A stretch of DNA of 64,000 bases, taken from contig MPUH01000038.1 in the NCBI GenBank assembly GCA_001970955.1, forward strand, positions 79,547-143,546. The letters run 5' to 3'. A program made the position numbers and the translations under genes. The stretch's first letter is position 1, and the number at the start of each line of letters is the position of its first letter. Positions 20,097 through 31,118 of the stretch are shown here, piece after piece. The notes under the pieces were generated by a model that worked only from the letters and a program-made list of their open reading frames with translations, was not told the origin of the DNA and did no database searches. The stretch is from Stentor coeruleus (Eukaryota > Ciliophora > Heterotrichea > Heterotrichida > Stentoridae).

Positions 20097-21190
20097 AATT
20101 GAAATTAATATTTTTTTTACGATTTTTGATTTAATGCAGGTTTGGCATTGTGAAATCTGTTGGTAGGATGGTGATTTTTTGTGGGAAATTTGTAGGATTT
20201 TTATTTAAAATTTGTTGCTTGAAGTATGATAATTGTTTTTAGGTTTTATTTGTGTGATTAGAGAATGTGGAGGTAGGGTTTGGATAATAGGGTTAAATTG
20301 TAAAAGCCCAGCTTTTTTTATGAAAAAGATCAAGTTAGATTTCTAAGGATTTTTCATCACCAAAATTTCGCAGGTTGGTTATCTAAAGTTTATATGAATA
20401 GGTCTGCATTAAGATTTATCTGATCAGTCTCAATTATCTGCTATAATTTTTCAAAAACAAATGTGGCTCATATATCAAAATTATCATAAATTTATTATAT
20501 AATAAAACTAATGCGGTAATTTCCGAAGTCATCATGTAAAACTGCATAGTTCTTATAGTCAATGATGATATCAAATAGTCGTCATATCCTCTTCTAAAAA
20601 AAAACAGCAAAAAAAGGCTCATTCTCATTATCAAACTATTTTCCTTAATATGAAGAACAAGTTAAAAAAAAACTTTAGAGTTAGCCCTAGAGAATATGAT
20701 ATTACCAAAATTTCTATAGGAAAAGCTAACATAAAAGATATACAATATATCACAAAAATCACGGAGACAAAGTTTATAAAAAATAGCGCGTATATTTATA
20801 GAGAAACATTGTTGCTTTTGAGGACTTATGAATAAGTCCATTTCTTCTTATAAAATTTACACAAACCAAAATCGTCCAATTCAAAAACTCATAAAACCTA
20901 AACTAAAAGATATCCCAGCCTCTTTACTATCTCCAACAATTTCCTCAATTTATCCACTTTTAAACCATCATCGATTTTTTCACTCACCTGCAAGTAACTC
21001 AACAGTCAATTCTAACACTATCAAAAAATCTTAAAATCCAAATTCCACCACAAAAATCATCCTAATCTTTCACTCATAAACTCAAGAATCACAACTTCCA
21101 CATCCCAATCCAAATTCATTCTCCCTTCTAACAATTTGTCTAAAAATCCATCAAAAATTCCAATAAGAAATTTCAATCTGACTACAAAAA
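20097..21190. other. Intergenic between convergent genes; two small doubtful ORFs
   Basis: Bases 20097-20330 are the G-rich 3' flank of the plus-strand gene. Bases about 20860-21190 are C-rich, which is the same flank type for the minus-strand gene ending at 21191. Two short plus-strand ATG ORFs (20650-20835, 61 codons; 20828-21034, 68 codons) overlap by 8 bases. They lie largely in this skewed DNA and show no motif, so I do not call them genes. Confidence 0.5.
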
Positions 21191-21541
21191 TTATAGCTTA
21201 TTTAAAATATTTGAACGTCTTCGTGATATTAATGAACTGCCAACAGTGTTTAATTTAACATCTGCTGCATGATGCGTCAATTCATCTCTAATATTGACAG
21301 GTTGTATTTCATCATCAAGTTTACAATAGATGTTCTCTAAACTTTGTTCAAGGCTATGATAATACTCTTCCCTACTAGGCGAAATTGGGATAAATAAACT
21401 TGCTGCATCTTCTGGACGTAGAAAGCAGGGTTCTGCTTTGAGGTCGTTATCATCATCACTTGAGAAAGCAAAGTCCTCTGTACTAGCATTGGAAATACGG
21501 TAAATGATGTCACATGATTGGAATTTTTCCAAGCCTGTCAT
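21191..21541 (-). CDS. Small acidic protein, unknown
   Basis: This is a 116-residue single-exon ORF with an ATG start. An acidic patch FAFSSDDDNDLKAEP (about residues 23-37) is followed by a Pro/Ser segment and a basic end (SSLISRRRSNILNKL). Its base composition contrasts with its flanks: C-rich DNA beyond its 3' end on the plus strand and G-rich DNA beyond its 5' end, the normal pattern here for a minus-strand gene. No family was recognised. Confidence 0.6.
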   Translation of the reverse strand: MTGLEKFQSCDIIYRISNASTEDFAFSSDDDNDLKAEPCFLRPEDAASLFIPISPSREEYYHSLEQSLENIYCKLDDEIQPVNIRDELTHHAADVKLNTVGSSLISRRRSNILNKL

Positions 21542-22149
21542 TTGGACGACTTATTTATATGATAAGAATTTTTTTCTATAGATATGGATAAGATTTTATG
21601 TTTAGGGATAAAGAATGTATAAGATTTTTATTAGATTGATGTAAGAGTTTTGGAAAGACTTGGCGTTAGGTTTTTGATTATGGGATTTTGAAATTATGAA
21701 ATTGCATTTTGGGATGTTGAAAATGGATTGGGTGAGAATATTATTGAAGTGAATATTTATAAGGTAAGATGGGATTTTGAATTATTTGATTATCTGATTT
21801 TTTTTTTAAAGGTTTTTTGGGGTAATGAGGATTTTATTTGAATTGTGGGTTTAAGGTTTTAAAATTGGGTTTTTAGTTGTAATGATGGAGGTTATATTAT
21901 GTGTTGCTTTATGGGATAGTTTTCGATAAAACTGCTAGATGATATGCTTTATTAAGATTAGTTTTATGTTTAATATTAGAATATACTGGTATGATGTTTT
22001 ATGATGGAAGATATAAAATATCATAAACTACTATTTCCTTCTAAAACCCTTTAACATACATAAAATTCAAAAGTATTGCATTTAATATCAGTTATTTACA
22101 TAATATTTATCACAATTTTGAGATTAATATATCTAATCTACTAAAATAC
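21542..22149. other. Intergenic, G-rich on the plus strand (5' flank of a minus-strand gene)
   Basis: Most of this DNA is T- and G-rich on the plus strand, that is, C-rich on the coding strand of the gene to its left. It contains a 16-base segment, agttttcgataaaact, which forms a perfect 6-bp hairpin with a CGAT loop and resembles a segment near 61866. No gene was seen. Confidence 0.5.
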
Positions 22150-23127
22150 TTACGAGATACTCAGCTTCTTAATAATTTCCCTAACTTTGGTTAGTTCTTG
22201 TTTCAAATCATCATTTTCCTTTTTAAGGTCATCAACTTGTTTTTTTAGTTTTATATTTGAAGTAGTTCCTAATCCAGGGTCTTCTGCTAATTTATTTCTA
22301 ATATAAGACACTCTCTTAATATTTTGATCTATTTTTTTAGTTTTTTTTACAGATTCTTTATCAAGTTTTTCAAGATTCAAATTCATAATCAGTTTTTCTT
22401 TAGCCTCTTTAGTTTTTGCAACACATGGATTAGCCAAAATACTAAGATTTAAAAGACGAGGAAATCCTGATAAAATACTCAATGTTCTATCAAAACTAAA
22501 AATTTGATTATTATGAAGTCTTAATTTCATGATTTTTTTACAGTTTTCAATAGGACAAATATCTTTAATTTTGTTATCTGAAGCTTTTAAAGTTGTTAGT
22601 TTTATTAAACATTGTAATGGTGTTATGTCTTCAATAATATTTTTACTTATGTTCAAATAGGATAAGTTAATACACTGGCTTACACCAGTTAGGTTAGAAA
22701 TATAATTGGAAGAAAGATCTAGATTTATCAAGTTATTCAATCTTGACACAGTAAATCGTTCATTAGAGTCGAAATTGCTTAGACCTTTGTTTCTGAGTTT
22801 TAACTAGATAAAAATTACTTCAACCAAAGCTCCAATATGTGGAGAATTTGAAATACGGAGAAGTTTATTCTCGGAAATTTGACCAATTTCACTTAAAGGA
22901 TTTTGAGGCAATTTTACGTTCTTTAATGCTACTGATAAAACTTCTTTCATAACTGAAACAGGCTCTGGTGGTGAGTCGTCAAGGCTTAGATAACTTCCAC
23001 TAGATGCTATTATATCAGGAACTATAGTTTCTTTTTCTGGTCTTGAGTGATTTTTCGATAAATGAGATTCTAATAACTCTCTAGAAATGAATTCTTGAAA
23101 GTCAAATGGGCATATGATTTTTTCCAT
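22150..23127 (-). CDS. Leucine-rich-repeat protein with an N-terminal zinc-finger-like segment and coiled coil
   Basis: The gene has two exons, complement(join(22150..22803,22819..23127)). The 15-nt phase-0 intron at 22804-22818 (gtaatttttatctag) ends in an in-frame TAG. I chose the ATG at 23127 because the residues before it in the longer frame (start at 23160) are an isoleucine-rich extension. The product is about 320 residues. CPFDFQEFISRELLESHLSK followed by NH resembles a C2H2- or CHHC-type finger. SDS22-like LRRs follow (LINLDLSSNYISNL, LSYLNISKNIIEDI, LTTLKASDNKIKDI, IMKLRLHNNQI) with an LRR cap LSILANPC. The C-terminal 35 residues form a coiled coil (QVDDLKKENDDLKQELTKVR). SDS22-like LRR proteins often scaffold phosphatases or axonemal complexes; the partner here is unknown. 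Confidence 0.8.
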
Positions 23128-23560
23128 CAGTGTAATTATAATTATTTTGGTTATATGCATATTTGTCGCAAGCTTTTAATGAATTTTTGTATTAATGGAA
23201 TTTTAGATGATGTAAGGAAATTTCAAGATTGTGTTATAGGATAATTTGAGTGAATAAAATATTAAATGATTAATTTTTATATGGTATTTAAGGAAGCTTT
23301 GGATTTATTTTATTGTGTTTTTAGATGTGATTTTGAAGATTGTTAGGGTTAAATTTAAGAATATAGAGTAAGATCGAAGGCTTGTTTTAATTTTTTATTA
23401 TAAAATATACGATTTTAATATAAAAATAAAATATTTTTCATAAAACACTCTGATATATTTCATAGGCAGAGTTTGTTATTATATATTCTTAAATAGGATC
23501 TATTTCTAATAATGAATTATATTATCTAGATATAAATTTATAAAAAACCACATAATCTAG
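23128..23560. other. Intergenic, no gene seen
   Basis: This is AT-rich spacer between two minus-strand genes, G-rich on the plus strand near the upstream gene's start as expected. Nothing else was seen. Confidence 0.55.
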
Positions 23561-26102
23561 TTACCTGAAAATTTTATTGTAATCATAATATGATGAGTAT
23601 TTTTCTAAGGATATAACAAAATAAGCACTTTTATCATACAGTATGGAATAAGGGTTTTTCTCAATTGAGCATTCTACTATATTTTTTAATAGTCTTATAT
23701 TCTTATTAAACAACTCAAGTTCAAATTGTTTATTTTGTGATGTATACACTTTGTTCATACTATTTTTCAAGTTCATTATCATAACATTTTTCTCATGGTT
23801 TTTATGCAAACTAGTATCAAAATTAACTTTACCCAAGCATTCTTGGCAGCAAGTAACAACACAACTATTCTGTACAACAAAAACCTTATGCTTTTTTGGG
23901 CATATAAAGTAAGCATTTTCTGCATGAGCCTCAGCAAGAATATTTAAACTTTTTTGCATTCTAAACAAAAAAGGGTCAACTTCTTTTTCTTTATACCAAT
24001 TGTAATTAATATTCCCATTCAGGTCATATTTTANACAAAAAAGGGTCAACTTCTTTTTCTTTATACCAATTGTAATTAATATTCCCATTCAGGTCATATT
24101 TTATACAGCGATTTACTTTATTATTCGATGTATCCGTAATTGTAAATGAGTCAAAAGTATATGTTTCCATCATTTTCACTCTTTCGTTAATAATTCTAAC
24201 CATTTCTTCATATCCACATTTCAGCAAGCCAAACAAACTTTTCCTAATAACATCCTGACAAAACTCTGAATTATTTCCTCTCAAAAGACCTTTTACAATA
24301 AATCTCTCTTCATTATTTTCAACCTTAATCCCCGTATAGTTTTTTTTCTGCACAAGGAAAAACTTTGAATAAATCGCTTCTATCCTTATATTAACAAAAG
24401 TAAAATTCGCATTAATCATATGCATTAAAAACTCTCCAACACTTTCTGCTTCAGTCCAAGTATTTTTCCCAGTATCAATCATAATACTATCAGTATCCCC
24501 ATATATAACCTTCAAACCTAAATGTTGTGACACAATTTCATTTGTACTATTAAGTATTTTCCTACCCTCAGTTGTAATAGTTTCAGCTAAATCAGGGAAA
24601 TAAAATCTTGAAAACTTACTCCCTAGCACACCATATATAGAATTAGCAAGTACTTTTAAAGATTTTGAGTAAATTTCAAAAATATCTTTATCTAAACCAA
24701 ATTCAGCAGATAAAGCTTGGATAATATATTCTTCTCTTTTTGTCACAAGATCATCTAATATTTTAGGTATTATTTTATCAATAGTAAAACATATAGTTTT
24801 TTCTCTAACAATATTAGGATATAAACTTCTAAAGTCCATAACTAATATGTTGTTATAAAGTCCTGGTTTTGGGTCTAAAACTAGTCCACCATGAAGTTTT
24901 TGTGTATCTGGAGTTATTATATCTTGTTTTTCTGGCCATAAATATTTGAGATTATGTAATGAGTTTGTTATTATCATTTCGGATTTAGTTAAAAAACCTC
25001 CGTTTAGTGTTTTGTTCCATAAACTTCCTATGATTGTAGAGAGAAAATAACTTTCTATAAGAAAAAAACTTTTGGATAAACATTTGCATAAACTTTCAAT
25101 ATCGATACATTCTTCTGGATATTCATAGTATATTCTTCCAGATATCACTTTTTTGAAAATATTGTCTAAAGGGAATTTTTGTCTTATAATCCTCCCGAGT
25201 CTTGACCAATTTTTCACTTCAAGACCTTTGATTCTTGTTAGTATTTGAGATAAACAGTTTGTAGGCTTGCTTATCACTATAATGTCTGCGTCGTTTACAT
25301 ACATTTTCATAAGGAAAAAGTTGAGAAGTTCTTTTTCAGTTTTAAAAGTTTCTGGGACTGAAAGAGAATATTTATTTGTAATAAAATTTGATGATAAAAG
25401 TAAATTCACGTTATAGTCTTTGAATAATGTCCAGGAAAGGTTTTTTATTTTATTGTCTTCCCAGATACAATGAACAGCTATTAAAGTTACTAATAAACCT
25501 TGTTTATTTATAATCTGAATATCTTTTGGGCATTTTACTGTTATTTCCTTCTTGCAATTACTCTGAAACGAATTACAAACTTCATATTTTTCCACTTTAA
25601 TCCAACAAAAACCTTTAATCCCTTTTTTAACAATCAGAATTTCAACCAAATCTTCATGGTAACTAAGGATAACACTTTCACTAAAGTACTTTTTTATACC
25701 CCCATACGCAGAAACATAGCTAACTTTAACACATGATATTGGTTCACTTTTTTCCCCAAGGGTTTTTCTTATAACAATTTTGCTTCTAACATTCCATATT
25801 TTCCCTTCAAGTTGAAGTTTATTTATAACATCTTGACATGATTCCCATACTTCTTGCCTTATATAAATTTCTTTACTAACTTCTCTAATTTTCAAGCAAA
25901 TACTTTTCCTAACATTTTCATCTTCGTATTTTCCAAAAATAAGGACACCTCCTGGTAATATGTAATCTTCAATTATGTCAATACAAAAAAAATCGAATGG
26001 CGGCTTGAGTGATATATCAGATGCTTGTGGGACTATAAGATTTGGAGTTGTTTGAGGATTTATTTCACTTAATAGTTTTCTACGTTTATGAACTGTGTCC
26101 AT
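23561..26102 (-). CDS. POLA1: DNA polymerase alpha catalytic subunit, short and divergent; split by an assembly gap
   Basis: This is a family-B DNA polymerase of the Pol alpha type, the primase-linked replicative enzyme. Collapsing the 69-bp duplication around the N at 24034 gives one frame of 823 codons. Pol alpha marks are the segment GGLVLDPKPGLY followed by motif A DFRSLYPNIV and ICFT, motif B KVLANSIYGVLG, motif C YGDTDSIM, and upstream WSRLGRIIRQ and NKTLNGG. The usual KKKYAAL is changed to QKKNYTGI. The exonuclease acids are not evident, as is normal for Pol alpha. Oddities: at about 823 residues it is far below the usual 1,400-1,500. It lacks most of the N-terminal extension, and the C-terminus retains only one Cys-rich zinc module (CPKKHKVF, later CCQEC). 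It could be a fast-evolving paralogue rather than the main enzyme. Confidence 0.85.
23965..24103. other. Assembly gap (N at 24034) flanked by a 69-bp direct repeat, inside the polymerase gene
   Basis: Bases 23965-24033 and 24035-24103 are identical. The 70 extra bases shift the frame and split the Pol alpha gene into two overlapping ORFs that share the same encoded peptide. Removing one copy and the N leaves 2,472 coding bases, an exact multiple of three. Confidence 0.92.
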
Positions 26103-26314
26103 TTATTATATTTATAAGCTTATACAGAAAAAAAAATCTCATAAAGGTTTTATAATATTCCTATATAATACTTTTATTATGTATAGGAATGTTTTAAATA
26201 GTATTTTAATACAACTTTTAATTAAGAATTAAACATAATATCTCTTTTATATCATACTCTAATACAATATATTTTATTATCACATTAAGTTTTTGCTAAA
26301 TTCTTATAAAAAAT

Positions 26315-27922
26315 ATGAGTAACAATGCTGAACAAGGAAAAGAAAAACCAATTGACGTTGACGAACTTCACTCAGTCTTAGGAGACTTCCTTGAAACCCT
26401 TGAAAAATTTAAGTTATCTAAACGACTAGGAACATATCATCAATATTATATGTGGAAAGCTAAAGAAAGGACAAAAGTTGTTAAAGAAAATGATTTAGCT
26501 AAAGTTCAGCAACTAATTCCTCCAGGAATTGGAACTGATCACAACTTTGACATATACTCGTTTTTTATTCAGAAGTGCAAATCAACTAATATTTTTATAC
26601 CAATTATTGATACCCTAGTTATTTCTCAAGACCAAAAAAACCCTGCTTTTATAACAAATGACACTAATGGAAAATTAAGCATCATTCGAGGACCTGATGC
26701 TTTAGATCAATTTTGTGCTAAATTAGAAAACTTTAACGCATTAGGATATCCAATATGCATATTCAAACCAAAATCAGGTAAAAACGTATTATTTAATAAC
26801 ATTAACAATATACGAGTATTTATTAATGAAATAGATAACATATCAGGATTATTTCAAAGATATGTAATCCCTCAAAATGATAGGAAATATTTTTTTCGGG
26901 CCCATTGGAAAAACAATTCTAAAATCAGTGGGTATTTGGTTGGTAGTACAGATTTCCAGAAAAAACATAAAGTCCTTTTAAAACCTTTACCTAATTTGCA
27001 TTTACCATATAGTAAAAGTAATGAATCTCTTGAGTTAGGGAGAAAAAAATACATAAATGATAGTAAAATGCTTGAAATTGCAAGGCATCATTCTATAGCT
27101 TCGAACTGTAGTTCAAAAAAATTTTTAAAAAGCTTTGAAGAAAGTGAATCAGAAGTCAAAGGACTTTTTGAAGTAGGGTTTATGAATAATACAATTGCTT
27201 CTATTAAAGATGAACTTGAACTGAAATTTTCTTTTGCTTCAAATGAAGATAAATTATTAAAAGAATTAACAATAGATGAAGGACTTGTTGGCAAATTTAT
27301 AGTTACAGGACGAAATCCTGAAAACTCATTTGCAACTAAAGTGAAATATGTCTTCCCTGAAATCGAAGAAATAACTAAAAATGTTGTTTCGATCATACAT
27401 GCACATTCGATAAAAAATAAAGTAAAACTTGAAGAGATCACAATTGACTTTATCAAAAATATATCAGGTTCTTGGTTGGTTTTAAAAATTGATAAGATTC
27501 TTATAAACGAAGATAAATCTAAATTTCAAGAACTTATCCTTCCAGATAATATGAGAATACATAACACTTTTATTCCGTTACTACTTCATTCAGATGTTCC
27601 TTCAAAACCTGAGTCATTATGTATTTCTCCTAATCTCACTGAACCTGAAATAATTAACCAAAGAGTTATCCTTAAAGATGAATCAAGACCAAGAAGAGTA
27701 ACTTTAAAAGATGTGTCAATAGGACCGGTATCACGAACTGTTGAAGAAAAATATAATAATGTAATTCAGAGGCTTGAAAAATTGTCAATGACAACCCTTC
27801 CGAAAATACCAAATATTTTACCTGATATAATATCAAATTATGAGAAATATTATAAAAATAGTGAACTTAAGCTTCATAATAAGAAAAAGGAACTAGCTAG
27901 AAAGCATAAAATTATAAATTGA
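26315..27922 (+). CDS. Unknown 535-residue protein
   Basis: This single-exon gene starts with ATG after very AT-rich DNA that it shares with the divergent Pol alpha gene (212 bp between the starts). The protein is mostly globular and begins with an acidic helix (DVDELHSVLGDFLETLEKFK). A basic C-terminal region includes RPRRVTLKDVSIGPVSRTVE and a Lys-rich tail (HNKKKELARKHKIIN). There is no signal peptide, membrane segment or motif that I recognise. The mid-region (about residues 150-240) has beta-strand-like alternation around ISGYLVGSTDFQ. It is probably ciliate-specific. Confidence 0.75.
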   Translation: MSNNAEQGKEKPIDVDELHSVLGDFLETLEKFKLSKRLGTYHQYYMWKAKERTKVVKENDLAKVQQLIPPGIGTDHNFDIYSFFIQKCKSTNIFIPIIDTLVISQDQKNPAFITNDTNGKLSIIRGPDALDQFCAKLENFNALGYPICIFKPKSGKNVLFNNINNIRVFINEIDNISGLFQRYVIPQNDRKYFFRAHWKNNSKISGYLVGSTDFQKKHKVLLKPLPNLHLPYSKSNESLELGRKKYINDSKMLEIARHHSIASNCSSKKFLKSFEESESEVKGLFEVGFMNNTIASIKDELELKFSFASNEDKLLKELTIDEGLVGKFIVTGRNPENSFATKVKYVFPEIEEITKNVVSIIHAHSIKNKVKLEEITIDFIKNISGSWLVLKIDKILINEDKSKFQELILPDNMRIHNTFIPLLLHSDVPSKPESLCISPNLTEPEIINQRVILKDESRPRRVTLKDVSIGPVSRTVEEKYNNVIQRLEKLSMTTLPKIPNILPDIISNYEKYYKNSELKLHNKKKELARKHKIIN

Positions 27923-28575
27923 GTTTTGTAAGCTTTGATTGGATGGGTTAATGCTGGAAGAATTTTGTGATAATTTAATTATTATTTAGGTTTATGTTAA
28001 AAGATTCAACAAAAATGCTTTCTCTCAGCTTGAAATATGTAAAAACTAAGCTTAAGAATATAGTGGGTTTTTAATTATTTTAAAATGGGTATACTAAATA
28101 TGTTGAATTTTCTAATAATTGTAAGTTAGGATTAAAGGTCTTGAATTTTGTTGGGCAGTTAAATTTAGGATTTAAATTCAATATAAATAGTGTATTGAAT
28201 CAAAAGGTAATAATAACAATGAGGCTTTTTAAATGAATAAATTTGATATAAAGAATAAATTATGTTAACTTATCCTAAAAACCACTAAAAATGCAAAGCA
28301 AAAGGCTGAGTTCTACATTTAAAGCAATTTTTAGTATACTCCTTGTAAAAATTTAGAAAAAATCTATAACACCTAGAAATTAAAAAAAAGCTAATTACAT
28401 CAAAGGGTCTACTTTGGAAAATTTTAGAAATCTTCAGATTCTCTCTATAAAATTTTAGAAATCTTCAGATTCTCTCTATAAAATTTTGATTTTCTTACAT
28501 TTAACAAAACTATTTTAAAATGCATAATCTCAAGCCATAAAACATCTGCAAAATAAAAATCATTATTTTCAACTA
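27923..28575. other. Intergenic between convergent genes, with a 31-bp tandem repeat
   Basis: This is AT-rich spacer downstream of both flanking genes. A 31-base unit containing attttagaaatcttcagatt is present twice in tandem at about 28418-28480, in the probable 3' flank of the PP2C gene. No gene was seen. Confidence 0.55.
28418..28480. repeat. Tandem duplication, 31-bp unit, two copies
   Basis: The unit (attttagaaatcttcagatt plus ctctctataaa) is repeated directly with a 31-base offset and no visible mismatch. It is downstream of the minus-strand PP2C stop codon. Confidence 0.8.
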
Positions 28576-29721
28576 CTATTCAAAGTTATCTAAGCAATAC
28601 TCTTCATTAACCATAGTGCAGTTAAATTGAACTACTCTATGATGTTCATTAGTGTTTAATTCACTAACCTTAAGAACTACGCATGTAATATCATCTATAC
28701 TATTTCTGTCAATATTACTTACCGAAAACCATTTTGTTCGAGCTTCTTCACATATAAGTCTAGCTGGAGTGCAATTTTTAACAGTTCCTGGGAAGTCTTG
28801 AGAAGCTTCTCCACAGCATTTATCGAAATTCTGAGATAAAAAATCAGTAATATGATCATTTGACATCACATCCCATACCCCATCACTAGCAATAACAACA
28901 TATTTGTCTCTTGGATGTAATTGAACACAAGCATAGATTGGTGCGGCAATAACCCCAATACTTTTTCCTGTAAAATCACCTAAACTTCTACTCATTGCTA
29001 ATCCTGGTATGTTAGTATCTCCTTGCCATATACGATAAGGTCCTCTTTTTACACCATTTTCATTTGTATATCTTCGTACACAACCACCTTGGGCTTTAAT
29101 TCGATGATATTCTTCTTTATGGTTAGGCTTTTGGTCTGTGGTTAGTTGGTTTGAATAAAAATAGTTTCCATTGTTTGAAGATATTAGGATACCTCTTGAA
29201 TCTCCTACACTAGCACAGTGTATATGAGTAGAAGTTAAAATTGCAAGTACACATGTTGATCCGGATAAGTCACAATTTATATCAGAACTTTTCAAGTCTT
29301 CATCACATTTAAGGAACAATTCTTTAATAGCATCCTGTGTATCATAAATGAAATCTTGGAAATGCTTATAATAATATTGTGTAAAATAGTCTACACAGAA
29401 ATTTGCAACAAAATGACCATTAGCCCCATGCCCATCAAATAGCATAATCATCAGTGTATTTTGATAAATGACAAATGAATAATTATCTTGGCATTTTTTT
29501 GGAGCAGTATCTGTAATATCTTGTCCTGGAAGTATACATCCAGAAATCATTGCTGGCCTCTCTTCTAACATTACTATTTCTGCAAGCTGGCTTGCAGGTT
29601 TGCTAACTAAAAACCCCATTTTCATAAAGTCCTTTCCTAAAGTTTCCAAGTTTTTCAATTCTGTATGTATTAACCTAGGGTAGTTAAGCTCTTTTTTTTC
29701 TGTATTGTGGCTATTACCCAT
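28576..29721 (-). CDS. PP2C-family Ser/Thr phosphatase with N-myristoylation signal
   Basis: This is a 381-residue PPM-family metal-dependent phosphatase in a single exon. The metal site is visible as QDN (Asp79), LFDGHGANGH (Asp96), ASDGVWDVM and DDITCVVL, with the core strands CASVGDSRGILIS and LAMSRSLGDF. The N-terminus MGNSHNTEKK carries Gly2 with Ser5, a good N-myristoylation signal, so it is probably membrane-anchored through a lipid. Such acylated PP2Cs occur on ciliary and cortical membranes in protists, though the location here is inferred. No regulatory domain is attached beyond a C-terminal tail of about 25 residues. Confidence 0.93.
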   Translation of the reverse strand: MGNSHNTEKKELNYPRLIHTELKNLETLGKDFMKMGFLVSKPASQLAEIVMLEERPAMISGCILPGQDITDTAPKKCQDNYSFVIYQNTLMIMLFDGHGANGHFVANFCVDYFTQYYYKHFQDFIYDTQDAIKELFLKCDEDLKSSDINCDLSGSTCVLAILTSTHIHCASVGDSRGILISSNNGNYFYSNQLTTDQKPNHKEEYHRIKAQGGCVRRYTNENGVKRGPYRIWQGDTNIPGLAMSRSLGDFTGKSIGVIAAPIYACVQLHPRDKYVVIASDGVWDVMSNDHITDFLSQNFDKCCGEASQDFPGTVKNCTPARLICEEARTKWFSVSNIDRNSIDDITCVVLKVSELNTNEHHRVVQFNCTMVNEEYCLDNFE

Positions 29722-29949
29722 AATAAATTTAACATTTGAATCATTTATTATTATATGTAAAGGGAGTATTTTAAAGTGATTTTATTTGTAAAATTCAAAG
29801 CTGAGAATATAATTTTATGGTGATATAAAGATAGAGAAATATTGTTTATTATAATAAATGGCTTTAACTGAAATTATTAAGTTTTTTTTTATTCACTTAA
29901 TATTCTACAATACAAATTTTATGTCTATAAACTATTGTTAACTAACCTA

Positions 29950-30930
29950 TTAATAAGGGATATTATTGAATCCACAGACAGTCTTCAAAACAACACTGTT
30001 CTCATAATGATCAATAATCAAAATATTCCCCATTTTCCAGCCATAATTCTTCATCTCAGTATCAAATGATGGCAAAGCTTTATTTGCATGATTAGCTAAC
30101 TGAAGAAGAGTATGCGATTTCCAAGGTAATACACTTTCTAATACAGTTTCACTATTAGCTGTAAGTGTCCATGAAATCTTAAAAAGTGTTTCAGGCCATG
30201 TTCCTTTCATAAAAGTATTTACTGTTTGGTTATTAAATTGAATCATTTTCTTAAGATCTGGAGTATCTGCATAAGTATTATAAATAGCAGAAGGTGGCCA
30301 TATATTGACCATATCAAAAGCTTGTTCCATTGTAACCATAGCTCTTTTTCCTGTACTTATCATCTGATTAATAGTAAAACTAAATGTTAAGTCTACAGGA
30401 GCTAAGTATGGTCCTAAAGTATTTTGAACCATAGTCTTAAGAATAGTAATATCATCTGATGTAGGAAATCCTTCAAAATGAGACATTTCAACAATGACGA
30501 TTTCTTTAGGATAATCTCTTAAGTAAGCTGAAATATTCCCTAGTAAATATTGAACTGGAGATCCTTCAACAAAGTGAAATGTGACCCAAGTTTTAGTATT
30601 TTTTTGCCATCCTGCACGAAGATCAAAGTATCTTATCCCACCTTGCATTTGTTGGTAAAAATCTTGATCTTGTGTTTGAGCCCATTCTTGAGCTATTATA
30701 CCTGCATCTCTATCAACCATATCAGCAAGCTTGTAAATATCTTCCCAAAGAGCTGAAGTGTCTCCGGGCATTGGAGTTGTTGAAAGCCAATAAGTCCCAC
30801 TATCATGAGTTCCTGGAATTGTAATGTTTTTTAAAGTCAAGTCACCAATGATGTTAAGATTGTCACCAATCCAAGTTGCTGGATTTATACTTAGTGCCAG
30901 AGGCAAAATAGCCATAAACGTAGCTAGCAT
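29950..30930 (-). CDS. Secreted PI-PLC X-domain protein
   Basis: The product is 326 residues in a single exon. The N-terminus (MLATFMAILPLALS) is a hydrophobic signal peptide. The X-domain core is clear: NITIPGTHDSGTYWLS holds the first catalytic His and Asp, GIRYFDLRAGW is the next barrel strand, WVTFHFVEGS supplies the second His, and EIVIVEMSHFEGF follows. This is the bacterial-like, Y-domain-free PLC-X/PLCXD architecture. Family members cleave phosphatidylinositol or GPI anchors, but many eukaryotic ones are untested. With a signal peptide it should act in the secretory route or outside the cell. Confidence 0.88.
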   Translation of the reverse strand: MLATFMAILPLALSINPATWIGDNLNIIGDLTLKNITIPGTHDSGTYWLSTTPMPGDTSALWEDIYKLADMVDRDAGIIAQEWAQTQDQDFYQQMQGGIRYFDLRAGWQKNTKTWVTFHFVEGSPVQYLLGNISAYLRDYPKEIVIVEMSHFEGFPTSDDITILKTMVQNTLGPYLAPVDLTFSFTINQMISTGKRAMVTMEQAFDMVNIWPPSAIYNTYADTPDLKKMIQFNNQTVNTFMKGTWPETLFKISWTLTANSETVLESVLPWKSHTLLQLANHANKALPSFDTEMKNYGWKMGNILIIDHYENSVVLKTVCGFNNIPY

Positions 30931-31118
30931 TATAAGGTTTAGGTTAATGGACTATATTTTTAGAATAAATCTTTTAGCTGGAGAGAAAATTTTATGATGT
31001 TTTTAAGATAGATTTCTATTTTAATAATACTTAGATTTATTTGAGAGATATTTATGTGTATGGTTGCTAAGTGAATGATGTTTTTCTATAAAGAGAGCAT
31101 TATTTTTGGAGGAAATCA
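30931..31118. other. Upstream region of the PI-PLC-X gene
   Basis: This is a T- and G-rich plus strand, that is, C-rich before the minus-strand PLC-X gene. No other feature was seen. Confidence 0.5.

Noticed and set aside
20434-20634. 66-codon minus-strand ORF
   Set aside because: No motif, low-complexity hydrophobic composition, and located between the 3' flanks of two convergent genes.
20650-21034. Two overlapping small plus-strand ATG ORFs (61 and 68 codons)
   Set aside because: They lie partly in C-rich DNA that is the normal 3' flank of the minus-strand gene at 21191. No intron joins them, and no motif or homologue in the window supports them.
24024-26102. The polymerase as part of a Maverick-type or viral mobile element
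   Set aside because: Its motifs (GGLVLDPK, DFRSLYPNIVREKTICFT, upstream WSRLGR and TLNGG) are those of cellular Pol alpha. No capsid, integrase or terminal repeats are nearby.
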